64,000 nt of DNA, taken from the NCBI RefSeq assembly GCF_010468565.1, contig NZ_WUEG01000002.1:189933-253932 (forward strand), given 5' to 3'. The notes beneath the pieces are model-generated. The model ran no database searches and was not told the DNA's origin. It saw only the letters and a list, made by a program, of their open reading frames with translations. The position numbers and the translations under genes are program-made. The stretch is from Allomuricauda sp. TY007 (GTDB lineage: Bacteria > Bacteroidota > Bacteroidia > Flavobacteriales > Flavobacteriaceae). Shown one piece after another: positions 34,671 to 44,367 of the stretch (the first letter of the stretch is position 1; every line of letters starts with the position of its first letter).

Positions 34671-35834
34671 TTATCCTTTTATTCTTCTTTTTCTATTTTG
34701 TTCGTAATCTTCAAAAATCATTTCGCCCAAACCTTTCAGTCCTGTATAGAAGGCTTTTCCCTTGTTCGCTTTGGTAAATTCACGCACAAACTGCATCAAA
34801 TAAGGGTCTTCTGCAATCATAAAAGTGGTTATGGGAATATGAAGTTTTCTCGCTTGCTGGGCCATCGCGTAGCATTTTTCAACAATATACTCGTCCAGTC
34901 CTACGCTATTTTTGTAATAATCACCATTCGGAAGCCGTAAACATGAAGGTTTTCCGTCGGTGATCATAAAAATTTGCTTGTTGGTATTCCGTTTTCTGCG
35001 GAGCATGTCCATGGCGAGTTGCAATCCCGCAACGGTATTGGTGTGATAAGGCCCCACACGTAGATAAGGTAAATCCTTAATCGGAATAGGCCAGGCATCG
35101 TTTCCGAACACCAAAATGTCCAAGGTATCCTTTGGATAACGGGTCGTAATGAGTTCAGCAAGGGCCATTGCCACTTTTTTGGCGGGTGTGATTCTGTCCT
35201 CACCGTACAAAATCATACTATGGCTGATGTCGATCATCAACACCGTGCTCATCTGGGCTTTGTGCATGGTATCTTCCACCACCAAATCCTCTTCGCTAAG
35301 TGAAAAATTGTCCAAACCGTGGTTTACCTGGGCATTTTTGAGGCTTTCCGTCATACTGATATGCTCCAACGAATCCCCAAAACGGTATTCACGGAACTCA
35401 CCTGTATGCTCATCACCTTTACCGGATTTCCCTGTTTTATGATTGCCAGAACCACTTCGCTTGATCTTTCCGAATATTTGGTCCAAGGCTCGTTGACGCA
35501 GCATGCGTTCCAACTTGGCAGTAACGAACAGGTTTCCACCTCCGCCGGTCTCATCACCCTCTTCACCTTCGCCCCCTTGTGGACCATCCATGTCAAATTC
35601 CTCACGGATATATCCTTTGGCCTTGAGGTCTTCTATAAAATCATCAATAGTGTAATCGTCGTCGGTAAGCTCGTATTCTTTGTCCAATTCCCGGAGCCAA
35701 TCCAGCGCTTCCTCCACGTCACCCGAAGTATGGGTAACAAGCTCCTGAAAAATCTCAAAGAGTTTTTCGAACGGAGTTTGGTCTGGTGCCTCGTAATTGG
35801 TAAAACGAAACCCTTTTCTTGTGTTCATAGCCAT
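34671..35834 (-). CDS. VWA domain protein paired with AAA ATPase
   Basis: 387 aa. The N-terminal half is acidic and helical, then about residues 205-387 form a von Willebrand A domain with the MIDAS motif VLMIDISHSMILYGED and later MITDGKPSCLRLP. It resembles ChlD-type partners of MoxR ATPases. The ATG at 35828 (MNTRKGF) is an alternative start. It precedes the ATPase by 8 nt on the same strand, so they are certainly one operon. It may also follow the his operon transcript, 63 nt away. Confidence 0.88.
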   Translation of the reverse strand: MAMNTRKGFRFTNYEAPDQTPFEKLFEIFQELVTHTSGDVEEALDWLRELDKEYELTDDDYTIDDFIEDLKAKGYIREEFDMDGPQGGEGEEGDETGGGGNLFVTAKLERMLRQRALDQIFGKIKRSGSGNHKTGKSGKGDEHTGEFREYRFGDSLEHISMTESLKNAQVNHGLDNFSLSEEDLVVEDTMHKAQMSTVLMIDISHSMILYGEDRITPAKKVAMALAELITTRYPKDTLDILVFGNDAWPIPIKDLPYLRVGPYHTNTVAGLQLAMDMLRRKRNTNKQIFMITDGKPSCLRLPNGDYYKNSVGLDEYIVEKCYAMAQQARKLHIPITTFMIAEDPYLMQFVREFTKANKGKAFYTGLKGLGEMIFEDYEQNRKRRIKG

Positions 35835-35897
35835 TACATAAATTTACGGTATTTCGCTGTAAAGGCTAAACGTTTAGAAAAAACTTAACGGATTTGT

Positions 35898-36494
35898 TTA
35901 ATGACGCTTTTCGAGCACTTGGGCAATATCGTCCAAGGCATAGCCTTTGGCTTGAAGTAAAATCAAGTAGTGAAACAATAAGTCAGCACTCTCGTTCAAG
36001 AAAAGTTCCTCGTTGTCGTCTTTGGCCTCTATCACGGTTTCCACAGCCTCTTCCCCTACTTTTTGTGCTATTTTATTGATGCCTTTTCGGAATAAGGAAG
36101 CTACATAACTATCTGGATTTTCTTGGTCGTTTTTTCTGGACTCGATGACTCCTTCCAAGGTTGACAAAAAGCCATAATCTTGAACATTTTCCTCGGCCCA
36201 GCAGGTGTCGGTTCCCTTATGACAGGTAGGGCCAACGGGGTTCACTTTAACCAAAAGGGTGTCGTTGTCACAATCCACTTGCATATCCACAAGGTTCAAA
36301 AAGTTGCCGCTTTCCTCGCCTTTGGTCCATAACCGTTGTTTGGAGCGGCTAAAAAAAGTGACTTTTTGGGTTTCTTGGGTTTTTTCAAACGCTTCTTGGT
36401 TCATATAGCCCAGCATCAACACGTTTTTGGTGGTTGCATCTTGAACAATGGCCGGTACAAGTCCGTCCGGATTTTTATTGAAGTCTATTTGCAT
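35898..36494 (-). CDS. hisIE: Bifunctional phosphoribosyl-AMP cyclohydrolase / phosphoribosyl-ATP pyrophosphatase
   Basis: 198 aa. Residues 1-105 are the HisI part (TTKNVLMLGYMNQEAFEKT, DMQVDCDNDTLLVKVNPVGP with the metal Cys and Asp, and GPTCHKGTDTCW). Residues 110-198 are the HisE part (LEGVIESRKNDQENPDSYVA, KVGEEAVETVIEAKD). It performs steps 2 and 3 of histidine synthesis. Last his gene of the operon, 2 nt after hisF. Confidence 0.96.
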   Translation of the reverse strand: MQIDFNKNPDGLVPAIVQDATTKNVLMLGYMNQEAFEKTQETQKVTFFSRSKQRLWTKGEESGNFLNLVDMQVDCDNDTLLVKVNPVGPTCHKGTDTCWAEENVQDYGFLSTLEGVIESRKNDQENPDSYVASLFRKGINKIAQKVGEEAVETVIEAKDDNEELFLNESADLLFHYLILLQAKGYALDDIAQVLEKRH

Positions 36495-36496
36495 TG

Positions 36497-37252
36497 TTAT
36501 ATTCTTACAGGAATTCCTTCTTCCTTTAATTCTTGTTTAAGTGTGTTTATTTCAATTTCCTTAAAATGAAAAACACTGGCAGCCAAAGCGGCATCTGCTT
36601 TTCCATCCTTAAATGTATCGGTAAAGTGTGAAATGGTACCCGCACCACCTGATGCAATCACAGGGATATTCACCAAGTCTGACAATTCAGCCAAAGCTGC
36701 ATTGGCAAAGCCATTTTTGGTGCCATCATGGTCCATGGAAGTAAACAAAATTTCTCCGGCACCTCGTTCTTCCACTTCTTTTGCCCAATTAAAAAGGTCC
36801 AGTTCCGTAGGAACTTTTCCTCCTACCAAATGGACTTTCCATTTTCCATCAATCTGTTTGGCATCAATGGCAACCACAATACATTGCGAACCGAATTTGG
36901 CCACCAATTCATTGATCAATTCAGGTCTTTTCACCGCTGATGAGTTAATGGAAACCTTATCGGCCCCGTTTTTGAGGAGAATATCCACATCTTCCACGGA
37001 AGAAATTCCTCCGCCAACGGTAAAAGGTATGTTGATGGTCTCCGCCACGTGATATACCAATTCCGCCAAGGTCTTCCGTTTTTCCTCCGTAGCCGAGATG
37101 TCCAAGAAAACCAATTCATCGGCACCTTCTTTGGCATAAATGGAGGCCAATTCCACAGGGTCCCCTGCATCACGCAGGTCCACAAAGTTGATTCCTTTTA
37201 CGGTGCGTCCGTTTTTAATATCGAGACAAGGAATTATTCTTTTTGTTAGCAT
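36497..37252 (-). CDS. hisF: Imidazole glycerol phosphate synthase, cyclase subunit
   Basis: 251 aa TIM barrel. [20 protein letters not shown] carries the catalytic Asp11, [17 protein letters not shown] the second Asp (about residue 130), and [15 protein letters not shown] the phosphate-binding loop. It uses ammonia from HisH to make imidazole glycerol phosphate and AICAR. It is separated from hisA by inserted SMR and DinB genes, an unusual layout; hisIE follows after 2 nt. Confidence 0.96.
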   Translation of the reverse strand: MLTKRIIPCLDIKNGRTVKGINFVDLRDAGDPVELASIYAKEGADELVFLDISATEEKRKTLAELVYHVAETINIPFTVGGGISSVEDVDILLKNGADKVSINSSAVKRPELINELVAKFGSQCIVVAIDAKQIDGKWKVHLVGGKVPTELDLFNWAKEVEERGAGEILFTSMDHDGTKNGFANAALAELSDLVNIPVIASGGAGTISHFTDTFKDGKADAALAASVFHFKEIEINTLKQELKEEGIPVRI

Positions 37253-37271
37253 TTATTTTTCTTTGATTGCA

Positions 37272-37598
37272 CTAATGTGAGACTACTTTCAAACCAACAA
37301 TTGAAGCAATTAATGTGGTAATAAAAAATAGTCTCCAAAATGTTGCGGGCTCTTTAAAAACAAAGATACCAAACAGTACGGTCCCCACGGCACCGATTCC
37401 GGTCCATACAGCATATGCGGTACCTATTGGCAATTCCTGTGTGGATTTTACCAGCAAAATCATACTGATCGCTAGGCAGACCACAAACCCTATATACCAA
37501 TACATCATTTCCGTGCCCGTTGTTTCTTTCACCTTTCCTAAACATGCTGCAAAGGCAACTTCAAAAAAGCCTGCAATTATTAATAATATCCAGTTCAT
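37272..37598 (-). CDS. SMR-family efflux protein (Sug/EmrE-like)
   Basis: 108 aa, four transmembrane helices. The conserved acidic residue of helix 1 is present (Glu13 in IIAGFFEVAFAACLG), as are the GTAYAVWTGIGAVGTVLFG (helix 3) and C-terminal helix motifs. SMR proteins exchange cationic drugs or guanidinium-like compounds for protons. It sits inside the histidine operon between the DinB gene and hisF, with short gaps of 17 and 19 nt, so it is probably co-transcribed with them. Any link to histidine is unproven. Confidence 0.9.
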   Translation of the reverse strand: MNWILLIIAGFFEVAFAACLGKVKETTGTEMMYWYIGFVVCLAISMILLVKSTQELPIGTAYAVWTGIGAVGTVLFGIFVFKEPATFWRLFFITTLIASIVGLKVVSH

Positions 37599-37615
37599 AG
37601 GCTGTATTTACAACG

Positions 37616-38140
37616 CTAGCTTTCGTTCTTGGCATTCAGGTTGACACCTCCATAAAAGCCCAAATCCCGGTTCTGTAAAATTTTGGTCCAAAGTGCTATT
37701 TGACCTGTGTGATAAGATAAATGCTCCGTTACATGAATAATGTTGCCCACACCAGAAAAATTAAAGCCCTGTACGTTTCTTTTACGTAAAAGTTCGTTGA
37801 GCGGAGCATCATAGAACGCCCTTTTGGCATCGGATATGGTGTCTTCCAATTTTTTAATGAGCTCTTCTTTGGTATAGCCAGATTCAGTTGAAAATTCCTC
37901 ATCCCGTTTGCGCTCGTCTTCCAAATTTTGAATAGATGCAATTCCGTATTGCGTAATGTTTCCGCAGAGATGAAGTATGAGGTTCCCAATACTATTGCTA
38001 GACTCGTTGGGTTTTTGCCAGATTTCATCTTCCGACAATTGCTCTAAGCAGATTTTGATCATCCGCAGGCTTTCGTTCATTCGATACCCTGCGTTCCATA
38101 CCAATTCTTCTTGGAGTTCTCTTTCTTTATCCATTTTCAA
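37616..38140 (-). CDS. DinB-like protein (DUF1572)
   Basis: 174 aa four-helix bundle of the DinB/DUF1572 group. The likely metal ligands are three His in [12 protein letters not shown] (about residue 55), [14 protein letters not shown] (about 136-146). The class includes putative metal-dependent thiol transferases, but the role is mostly unknown. The start lies inside the end of hisA (14-nt overlap), so it is translationally coupled to hisA. Confidence 0.88.
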   Translation of the reverse strand: MKMDKERELQEELVWNAGYRMNESLRMIKICLEQLSEDEIWQKPNESSNSIGNLILHLCGNITQYGIASIQNLEDERKRDEEFSTESGYTKEELIKKLEDTISDAKRAFYDAPLNELLRKRNVQGFNFSGVGNIIHVTEHLSYHTGQIALWTKILQNRDLGFYGGVNLNAKNES

Positions 38141-38858
38141 GAATATAATGTTCCAATTGCTTTAAACTGATCTTGCCTTCATAAATGGCTTTTCCAATGA
38201 TTGTACCTTCGCAACCAATTTCGGCTAGTTTGGGGAGTTCATCAAAGGTGGAGATACCTCCACTGGCAATTAAATGTAAGCCTTTTTTGGTTTGTGCCAG
38301 CATTTTTTGATACAAGTCAAACGCTGGACCCTGCAACATCCCATCCTTGCTTATATCCGTACAGATTACATATTCAATTCCTTCCGATTGGTACTGCTGA
38401 ACAAAAGGAATCAATTCCAAATCAGATTCTTCCTGCCAGCCCGAAACAGCTACTTTCTCATTGTTGGCATCAGCCCCAAGAATGATTTTATCAGCACCAT
38501 AGGTCGACAACCAGCCCAAAAAGGTTTCTCGGTCTTTTACGGCAATGCTTCCTCCTGTAATTTGGTGTGCTCCACTTTCAAAAGCGATGTGCAAATCTTC
38601 ATCGGATTTCAATCCTCCTCCAAAATCAATCTGTAAACTGGTTTTGGTTGCAATCGTCTCCAAAACTTTATGGTTGACAATATGCTTGGATTTTGCACCG
38701 TCCAAATCTACCAAATGTAAGTGTCGAATACCGTGTGCTTCAAATTCCTTGGCCACTTCCAACGGATTTTCGTTGTATACTTTTTTGGTGTTGTAATCTC
38801 CTTTGGAAAGTCGCACACATTTCCCCTCGATGATGTCTATTGCTGGGATCAATCTCAT
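38127..38858 (-). CDS. hisA: ProFAR isomerase (1-(5-phosphoribosyl)-5-[(5-phosphoribosylamino)methylideneamino]imidazole-4-carboxamide isomerase)
   Basis: 243 aa TIM barrel. [20 protein letters not shown] holds the catalytic Asp8, IQFGG-like [20 protein letters not shown] the phosphate loop, and [19 protein letters not shown] the second Asp (about residue 130). It performs step 4 of histidine synthesis, an Amadori rearrangement. It follows the broken GNAT gene by 3 nt and overlaps the DinB gene by 14 nt. Confidence 0.95.
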   Translation of the reverse strand: MRLIPAIDIIEGKCVRLSKGDYNTKKVYNENPLEVAKEFEAHGIRHLHLVDLDGAKSKHIVNHKVLETIATKTSLQIDFGGGLKSDEDLHIAFESGAHQITGGSIAVKDRETFLGWLSTYGADKIILGADANNEKVAVSGWQEESDLELIPFVQQYQSEGIEYVICTDISKDGMLQGPAFDLYQKMLAQTKKGLHLIASGGISTFDELPKLAEIGCEGTIIGKAIYEGKISLKQLEHYILENG

Positions 38859-38861
38859 TCT

Positions 38862-39279
38862 TTAATCGTATTTTACTCTGTCTATGGACATCCACATTTC
38901 CGAATCCCCTATTCTTTTAAAGCCTAAACTTTCATAAAAACTATGGGCATCCAATGTTTTAAGCGCTACGGTGTTGACCTTTTTTACTTCTGGCCGGTCC
39001 AAAATATGTTGAATCAACTTTTTTCCAAGCCCTTTTCCTTATATTTGGGTCGAATACGACCACATCCATGATGTAAGCAAAAACTAAACCGTCGGTCATT
39101 ATTCTGGTATAGGCAATCTGCTCACCGTTCTTATCGAACATGCCAAAACAGATGCTTTTCTCAATGGTCATCAATGTTTCTTCCCAAGTTCTCCCCTTTC
39201 CCCAATAAGTTGAAGAAACCTCTTCATGAATCTTTTGTTTATTCAGTTGGTCTTTGTCCGTTGATATATAGAAATCCAT
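38862..39279 (-). pseudogene. Frameshifted GNAT N-acetyltransferase inside the his operon
   Basis: The first frame (stop at 38959) encodes a GNAT start: MDFYISTDKDQLNKQKIHEE, YWGKGRTWEETL, FAYIMDVVVFDP. The expected acetyl-CoA loop GKGLGKKLIQ and the rest (HILDRPEVKKVNTVALKT, FYESLGFKRIG) continue in another frame to a stop at 38862-38864. The break is near 39029-39052 and needs a net loss of two bases. One parsimonious reading is two single-base contractions, AAAA to AAA and GGG to GG, which would restore DPKYKEKGLGKKLIQ. Either a true pseudogene or homopolymer sequencing errors. It sits between hisH (1 nt) and hisA (3 nt). Confidence 0.85.
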
Positions 39280-39280
39280 T

Positions 39281-39865
39281 TTAGATTAGGGTTAAAAAGT
39301 TCTTCAATATTTCACTCCCCACATCACTGCTTTTTTCGGGGTGGAATTGTACGCCATAAAAATTAGCTTTCTGCAAAGCAGCACTATATTCCACATCATA
39401 CTCGGAAGTTGCAATGGTTTCTTTTCCAATAGGTGCATAAAAGCTGTGGACCAAATAAATGTATGATTTCTCAGGAATATTTTTGAACAGCTCACTTTTT
39501 AAATCCGAAATCTGGTTCCATCCAATTTGAGGTACTTTCACCTTGTTGGAAAATTTCACTACATCCAAATCAAAAATGCCCAAACCTTTGGTATGACCTT
39601 CTTCGGATGAATGGCACATGAGCTGCATACCCAAACAGATGCCCAAAACGGGCTGTTTCAATGTTGGAACCACCTTGTCCAAGCCCGTGGCTTTTAACTT
39701 GGCCATAGCGGAACTGGCCTCTCCTACTCCAGGAAAAATGACTTTATCGGCATTTCGAATTTCTTCAGCATCATGGCTTAAAACAGCTTCGTAACCTAGG
39801 CGCTTTATGGCAAACATGATGCTTTGGATGTTCCCTGCTCCGTAATCGATTATGACTATATTCAT
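39281..39865 (-). CDS. hisH: Imidazole glycerol phosphate synthase, glutaminase subunit
   Basis: 194 aa class I glutamine amidotransferase. IVIIDYGAGNIQSIMFAIKR is the family start, VLGICLGMQLMCHSSEE holds the nucleophile Cys (about residue 77), and VQFHPEKSSDVG holds His and Glu of the triad. It supplies ammonia to HisF. A palindromic repeat at 39883-39941 separates it from hisB. Confidence 0.96.
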   Translation of the reverse strand: MNIVIIDYGAGNIQSIMFAIKRLGYEAVLSHDAEEIRNADKVIFPGVGEASSAMAKLKATGLDKVVPTLKQPVLGICLGMQLMCHSSEEGHTKGLGIFDLDVVKFSNKVKVPQIGWNQISDLKSELFKNIPEKSYIYLVHSFYAPIGKETIATSEYDVEYSAALQKANFYGVQFHPEKSSDVGSEILKNFLTLI

Positions 39866-39882
39866 TTATTTCTTGTCTTTTT

Positions 39883-39941
39883 GTCATTTCGAGCATAGCG
39901 AGAAATCTAGATTTCTCAGTCGCAAGCTCCTTCGAAATGAC
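39883..39941. repeat. 59-bp nested palindromic repeat (REP/MITE-like)
   Basis: Outer arms GTCATTTCGA (39883-39892) and TCGAAATGAC (39932-39941) are perfect inverted repeats, and the inner GAGAAATCTAGATTTCTC at 39900-39917 is an 18-bp perfect palindrome. Elements starting GTCATTTCGA are, from memory, dispersed in many flavobacterial genomes. It lies inside the his operon between hisB and hisH, where it could stabilise or partly terminate the message. Confidence 0.85.
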
Positions 39942-39946
39942 ACTTT

Positions 39947-41083
39947 TTACAACATTCCCTTCGTAGAAGGCAACACCATTTTTTCCGCATCACGCTTCAC
40001 CGCCATTTTTATTGACTTGGCAAATGCTTTGAAAATCGCTTCGATTTTATGGTGCTCGTTGGTTCCTTCGGCTTTAATGTTTAAATTGGCTTTGGCACCA
40101 TCGGTAAACGATTTAAAAAAGTGCATGAACATTTCCGTAGGCATATCCCCCACTTTTTCACGCTTGAATTCGGTGTCCCAAACCAACCAATTCCGTCCTC
40201 CAAAATCAATGGCTACTTGGGCAAGGCAGTCGTCCATTGGCAGGGCAAAACCGTAGCGTTCTATGCCCAGTTTGTCGCCCAGTGCTTTGGAAAACAATTC
40301 ACCCAAAGCAATAGCAGTATCCTCGATGGTGTGGTGCTCATCTACCTCCAAGTCCCCATCCACCTTAATGTTTAAATCCATTTGGCCATGCCGTGCCAGT
40401 TGGTCCAACATATGGTCAAAAAAGGCCAAACCTGTGTTGATGTCACTCTTTCCGGTTCCATCAAGGTTTATCTTGATTTTAATGTCGGTTTCATTGGTTT
40501 TTCGGGATATTTCCGCAATCCTGTTTTCCAATTTTAAAAACTCATAGATTTTCTCCCAATCGTTGCTTTCTAGAGCAATAATATCATCCAATTCTTCACG
40601 CTTTACCGTGATTTCTCCAGTACCCAAATGGGTTTCATCATTGATAAAAATTCCTTTGGCACCAAGGTTTTTCGCCAACTCCACATCGGTTAAACGGTCA
40701 CCTATCACGAACGAATTCTCGAGATCATATTCATCAGAAAAATAGGAAGTCAACATTCCCGTGCCCGGTTTACGCGTAGGGGCATTGTCCTTTGCAAAGG
40801 TTCGGTCGATATGGATTGCATTAAAAACCACTCCTTCATTTTCAAAGGTTTTTAAAATAAAATTTTGTACGGGCCAAAAGGTGTCTTCTGGAAAAATATC
40901 CGTTCCCAACCCATCTTGGTTGGTAATCATTACCAGTTCGTAGTTCAGTTCTTTGGCAATCTTTCCCAAATAAGTAAATGCCTTGGGGTAAAAAACCAAC
41001 TTCTCAAAGGCATCAATCTGCTCATCTGCAGTTTCTTTGATGATGGTTCCATCACGATCAATGAATAGTACTTTTTTGCCCAT
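39947..41083 (-). CDS. hisB: Bifunctional histidinol-phosphatase / imidazoleglycerol-phosphate dehydratase
   Basis: 378 aa from the ATG at 41083; the upstream in-frame extension is antisense to hisC and unlike HisB. Residues 1-165 are a HAD phosphatase ([10 protein letters not shown] near residue 6, [27 protein letters not shown]). Residues 185-378 are the dehydratase, with metal-binding repeats [28 protein letters not shown] and [17 protein letters not shown]. It performs steps 6 and 8 of the pathway. It starts 2 nt after the hisC stop. Confidence 0.96.
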   Translation of the reverse strand: MGKKVLFIDRDGTIIKETADEQIDAFEKLVFYPKAFTYLGKIAKELNYELVMITNQDGLGTDIFPEDTFWPVQNFILKTFENEGVVFNAIHIDRTFAKDNAPTRKPGTGMLTSYFSDEYDLENSFVIGDRLTDVELAKNLGAKGIFINDETHLGTGEITVKREELDDIIALESNDWEKIYEFLKLENRIAEISRKTNETDIKIKINLDGTGKSDINTGLAFFDHMLDQLARHGQMDLNIKVDGDLEVDEHHTIEDTAIALGELFSKALGDKLGIERYGFALPMDDCLAQVAIDFGGRNWLVWDTEFKREKVGDMPTEMFMHFFKSFTDGAKANLNIKAEGTNEHHKIEAIFKAFAKSIKMAVKRDAEKMVLPSTKGML

Positions 41084-41085
41084 TA

Positions 41086-42129
41086 TTATAATTCTTTTAA
41101 AATGGCTATCAATTTTTTGTTTTCGTTCGGCGTACCCACGGTAAAGCGCAACGTATTCTCGCAAAGCGGCTGCGTACTTCGGTTTCGTACCACAACCTGT
41201 TTTTCAAGCAATTGTTGGTAACGTTTGTTGGCATCATCAACTTTGGCCAATACAAAATTGGCATCGGTTGGATATAATTCCTTTACAAATTCCAAACCGT
41301 TCAACGCTTTAATCAATTCTTCTCTTTCATCCAGTATCTGCTGAACCTCTTGCTTGACCAAATCTTGGTTTAAAACACGTTGTAATGCTCGTTGCTGTGT
41401 TAACTGATTGACATTATATGGTGGTTTTATTTTGTTCAACACACCAATAATTTCTTCCGATGCATAGCATATCCCCAATCGGATACCTGCCAGCCCATAG
41501 GCTTTTGACAAGGTTTGGGTCACAATCAAATTAGGATATGTTTTAAGCGCTGATACCCAACTTTCTTCTTTTGAAAAGTCAATATAGGCTTCGTCAACCA
41601 CCACTAATCCACTGAAGGATTCCAATAATTTTTGAACTCCTTCTTTATTAAAAGCGTTTCCTGTTGGATTATTGGGCGAACAAATAAACAGTAACTTGGA
41701 ATTAGCATCTACAACTTTTAAAATTTCATCCACATTGGGTTCAAAATCTGTAGTCAGCAATACTTCTTTGTTTTCTACCGCATTTATTCCAGCAAGCACC
41801 TTGTACATTCCGTAAGTGGGGGGCAGACTGATGATGTTATCTTGATTGGGTTCGCAAAATGCCCTGTAAATCAAATCCAAGACCTCGTCACTTCCGTTTC
41901 CAAGTAAAATTTGGCTTTCCAATACTCCTTTTTGCTCTGCCAACAATGATTTTAAGCTTCGTTGATAAGGGTCCGGATAGCGGTTTACTCCATTGTCAAA
42001 AGGGTTTTCGTTGGCATCTAAAAATATCATTTCGGAGCCATCGGAAACATATTCGTCTCGTGCCGATGAATACGGTTGTAGCTTACGAACCGATTCCCTG
42101 ACCAATTTATTTAAATCAAACCCCTCCAT
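41086..42129 (-). CDS. hisC: Histidinol-phosphate aminotransferase
   Basis: 347 aa PLP enzyme of fold type I. Landmarks: [19 protein letters not shown] (about residue 33), [18 protein letters not shown] (about 75), [15 protein letters not shown] (about 148), and [16 protein letters not shown] with the PLP Lys (about 205). It shares one base of its ATG with the hisD stop codon (TAATG), a classical coupling. Confidence 0.96.
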   Translation of the reverse strand: MEGFDLNKLVRESVRKLQPYSSARDEYVSDGSEMIFLDANENPFDNGVNRYPDPYQRSLKSLLAEQKGVLESQILLGNGSDEVLDLIYRAFCEPNQDNIISLPPTYGMYKVLAGINAVENKEVLLTTDFEPNVDEILKVVDANSKLLFICSPNNPTGNAFNKEGVQKLLESFSGLVVVDEAYIDFSKEESWVSALKTYPNLIVTQTLSKAYGLAGIRLGICYASEEIIGVLNKIKPPYNVNQLTQQRALQRVLNQDLVKQEVQQILDEREELIKALNGLEFVKELYPTDANFVLAKVDDANKRYQQLLEKQVVVRNRSTQPLCENTLRFTVGTPNENKKLIAILKEL

Positions 42130-43412
42130 TATTTCAAACTTTTTAATCTAAGGGTCACTGCGTTTTTATGCGCCTGCAAACCTTCCGCTTCCGCCATCAA
42201 CTCAATAGCAGTTCCGATGCCTTGAATTCCCTTTTCCGATATTTTTTGAAAAGTCATGCTCTTCATAAAACTATTCAGATTTACACCGCTATATTGCTTG
42301 GCGTAACCATTGGTAGGCAGGGTGTGATTGGTCCCCGAAGCATAGTCGCCTGCACTTTCTGGCGTATAGTTTCCAATAAAAACCGAGCCGGCATTTTGAA
42401 TATTCTCGAGATAGTATTCCTCGTTCTCCACACAAACAATAAAGTGTTCCGGACCATATTCGTTGATGAGTTCCAACGCTTCTTGGTCATTTTTGACCAA
42501 AATCAGTCTGCTATTCCCAATGGCTTTCCTTGCAATCTCTTTCCGTGGCAATTGCTGTATCTGGCTTTCAATTTCCCTTTCCACGGCATCAATCACTTTT
42601 TCTGATGTAGATACCAAAATCACTTGACTGTCCACCCCGTGCTCGGCTTGACTCAACAAATCCGAAGCTACAAAGGCGGCATTGGCCGAATCATCTGCAA
42701 CTACTAACAATTCACTTGGACCAGCGGGCATATCGATGGCCACGCCATATTTTGTGGCCAATTGCTTTGCCACGGTCACATATTGGTTCCCAGGGCCAAA
42801 TATTTTGTACACTTTTGGAATACTTTCCGTACCAAATGTCATCCCGGCAATGGCTTGAATGCCTCCAACTTTAAAGACTTGCGTTACACCACACAATTGC
42901 GCGGCATATAAAATTGCTGGATTGATATCGCCATTTTTGTCAGGAGGACTGCAAAGTACAATTTCTTTACACCCAGCCAATTTTGCAGGAATGGCCAACA
43001 TCAAAATGGTTGAGAACAAAGGAGCTGTTCCACCTGGAATGTACAATCCCACTTTTTGAATAGGACGTTTTTCTTGCCAACACGCCACCCCGGGCATGGT
43101 TTCCACTTCAACTTTTGAGGTTTTTTGTGCAGCATGGAATTTTTCAATATTCGATTTGGCAAGATTGATGGCCTGCTTCAATGCATCGGAAACGGAATTA
43201 CTTGCGTTTTCAATTTCGGCTTCTGTGACCAAAATAGAATCCAAAGTGACTTTATCAAATTGGGCCGTGTATTTTTTGATAACCGTATCACCATCAGCCT
43301 GTACCTCTTTAAAGATACTGTTGACAATCTCCTCAATATCTGAAACGCTCTGGGTGGGACGCTTTAAAATTTCGTTCCAATCACTTTTATTTGGTTTTAC
43401 TATTTTCTTCAT
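42129..43412 (-). CDS. hisD: Histidinol dehydrogenase
   Basis: 427 aa. The NAD-binding and metal regions are visible: VGLYIPGGTAPLFSTILM (about residue 117), GNQYVTVAKQLA and IDMPAGPSELLVVADDSAN (about 215-240), DLLSQAEHGVDSQVILV with the zinc Gln and His (about 245-255) and SAGDYASGTNHTLPT (about 355). It performs the last two steps, from histidinol to histidine. A short hairpin at 43427-43442 lies between it and hisG. Confidence 0.97.
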   Translation of the reverse strand: MKKIVKPNKSDWNEILKRPTQSVSDIEEIVNSIFKEVQADGDTVIKKYTAQFDKVTLDSILVTEAEIENASNSVSDALKQAINLAKSNIEKFHAAQKTSKVEVETMPGVACWQEKRPIQKVGLYIPGGTAPLFSTILMLAIPAKLAGCKEIVLCSPPDKNGDINPAILYAAQLCGVTQVFKVGGIQAIAGMTFGTESIPKVYKIFGPGNQYVTVAKQLATKYGVAIDMPAGPSELLVVADDSANAAFVASDLLSQAEHGVDSQVILVSTSEKVIDAVEREIESQIQQLPRKEIARKAIGNSRLILVKNDQEALELINEYGPEHFIVCVENEEYYLENIQNAGSVFIGNYTPESAGDYASGTNHTLPTNGYAKQYSGVNLNSFMKSMTFQKISEKGIQGIGTAIELMAEAEGLQAHKNAVTLRLKSLK

Positions 43413-43426
43413 TTTACACCCCTAAG

Positions 43427-43442
43427 GTCCCCTCAAGGGGAC
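43427..43442. repeat. Short hairpin in the hisG-hisD gap
   Basis: GTCCCCTCAAGGGGAC: six-bp perfect arms and a TCAA loop, preceded by CACCCCTAAG. The motif CCCCTCAAGGGG next to a CCCCTAA is similar to another dispersed flavobacterial repeat. It has no T-run, so it is not an obvious terminator; it may be an mRNA processing or stability element. Confidence 0.6.
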
Positions 43443-43473
43443 AATTATTCATTAAAAACGTATCTGTTATTGT

Positions 43474-44331
43474 CTACAATACCATTTTTTCGATTGGACA
43501 CACCAAAATTCCCTCTGCCCCGGCTGCTTTCAGCTCATCGATAACTTCCCAAAAGGTCTCACGGTTGATTACGGTGTGCACCGAGCTCCACCCCTCTTCG
43601 GCCAATGGCAAAACAGTAGGGCTTCGCATTCCCGGAAGTATAGAGATAATCTTATCCAATTTATCGTTTGGAGCGTTCATCAAAACATATTTGTTCTGGC
43701 GAGCCTGCAACACAGACTTGATCCTGAACTGGATTTTCTTCAATAATTCCTTGCGCTCTTCAGAAATAGTGGGCGATACAGCCAATACGGCCTCACTTTT
43801 GAGCATCACTTCCACTTCTTTCAAATTGTTTTTGAAGAGCGTACTGCCACTAGAGACAATATCACAAATCCCATAAGCCAATCCAATATTCGGAGCGATT
43901 TCCACTGAACCGTTGATGATATGTAAATCGGCGGTCACACCTTTGGAAGCTAAATAATCCTTGACTGTATTTGGGTAGGAAGTGGCTATTTTTTGCCCTT
44001 CAAAATCCTTTATGGAGTTATAGTTTACATTTTTGGGTACAGCAAGGGAAACACGGCATTTGGAAAAATTTAAACGTTCTGCAATGGAAATATCTTTGCC
44101 CTTTTCTATCAAAACGTTTTCTCCGATAATGGCTATGTCCACTACCCCATCCCGCAAATACTGTGGAATGTCTCCGTTACGTAGATAAAATACTTCCAAA
44201 GGAAAATTACGGGAAGTTGCTTTTAATTGGTCCTTCCCATTATCAATGGAAATACCACAATCCTTTAAAATTCCAAGTGAATCCTCGTTTAATCGTCCAC
44301 TTTTTTGAACAGCAATTCTAATTTTTGTCAT
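43474..44331 (-). CDS. hisG: ATP phosphoribosyltransferase (long form)
   Basis: 285 aa, the long form with a C-terminal ACT-like regulatory domain (about residues 210-285), so no HisZ is needed. Substrate motifs include KIRIAVQKSGRLNEDSLGIL, LRDGVVDIAIIGENVLIE, ATSYPNTVKDYLASKGV and GLAYGICDIVSSGSTLFKNN (PRPP loop). It catalyses the first committed step and is expected to be feedback-inhibited by histidine. First structural gene of the operon, 101 nt after the leader peptide stop. Confidence 0.96.
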   Translation of the reverse strand: MTKIRIAVQKSGRLNEDSLGILKDCGISIDNGKDQLKATSRNFPLEVFYLRNGDIPQYLRDGVVDIAIIGENVLIEKGKDISIAERLNFSKCRVSLAVPKNVNYNSIKDFEGQKIATSYPNTVKDYLASKGVTADLHIINGSVEIAPNIGLAYGICDIVSSGSTLFKNNLKEVEVMLKSEAVLAVSPTISEERKELLKKIQFRIKSVLQARQNKYVLMNAPNDKLDKIISILPGMRSPTVLPLAEEGWSSVHTVINRETFWEVIDELKAAGAEGILVCPIEKMVL

Positions 44332-44367
44332 TTTTCAATCTTTTTGTCTGAAAAACCAAATGGGTAC

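Noticed and set aside
33193-35834. Magnesium or cobalt chelatase for tetrapyrrole synthesis
   Set aside because: Only the ATPase and VWA partner are present; no large chelatase subunit or porphyrin gene is nearby, so the general MoxR-VWA label is safer.
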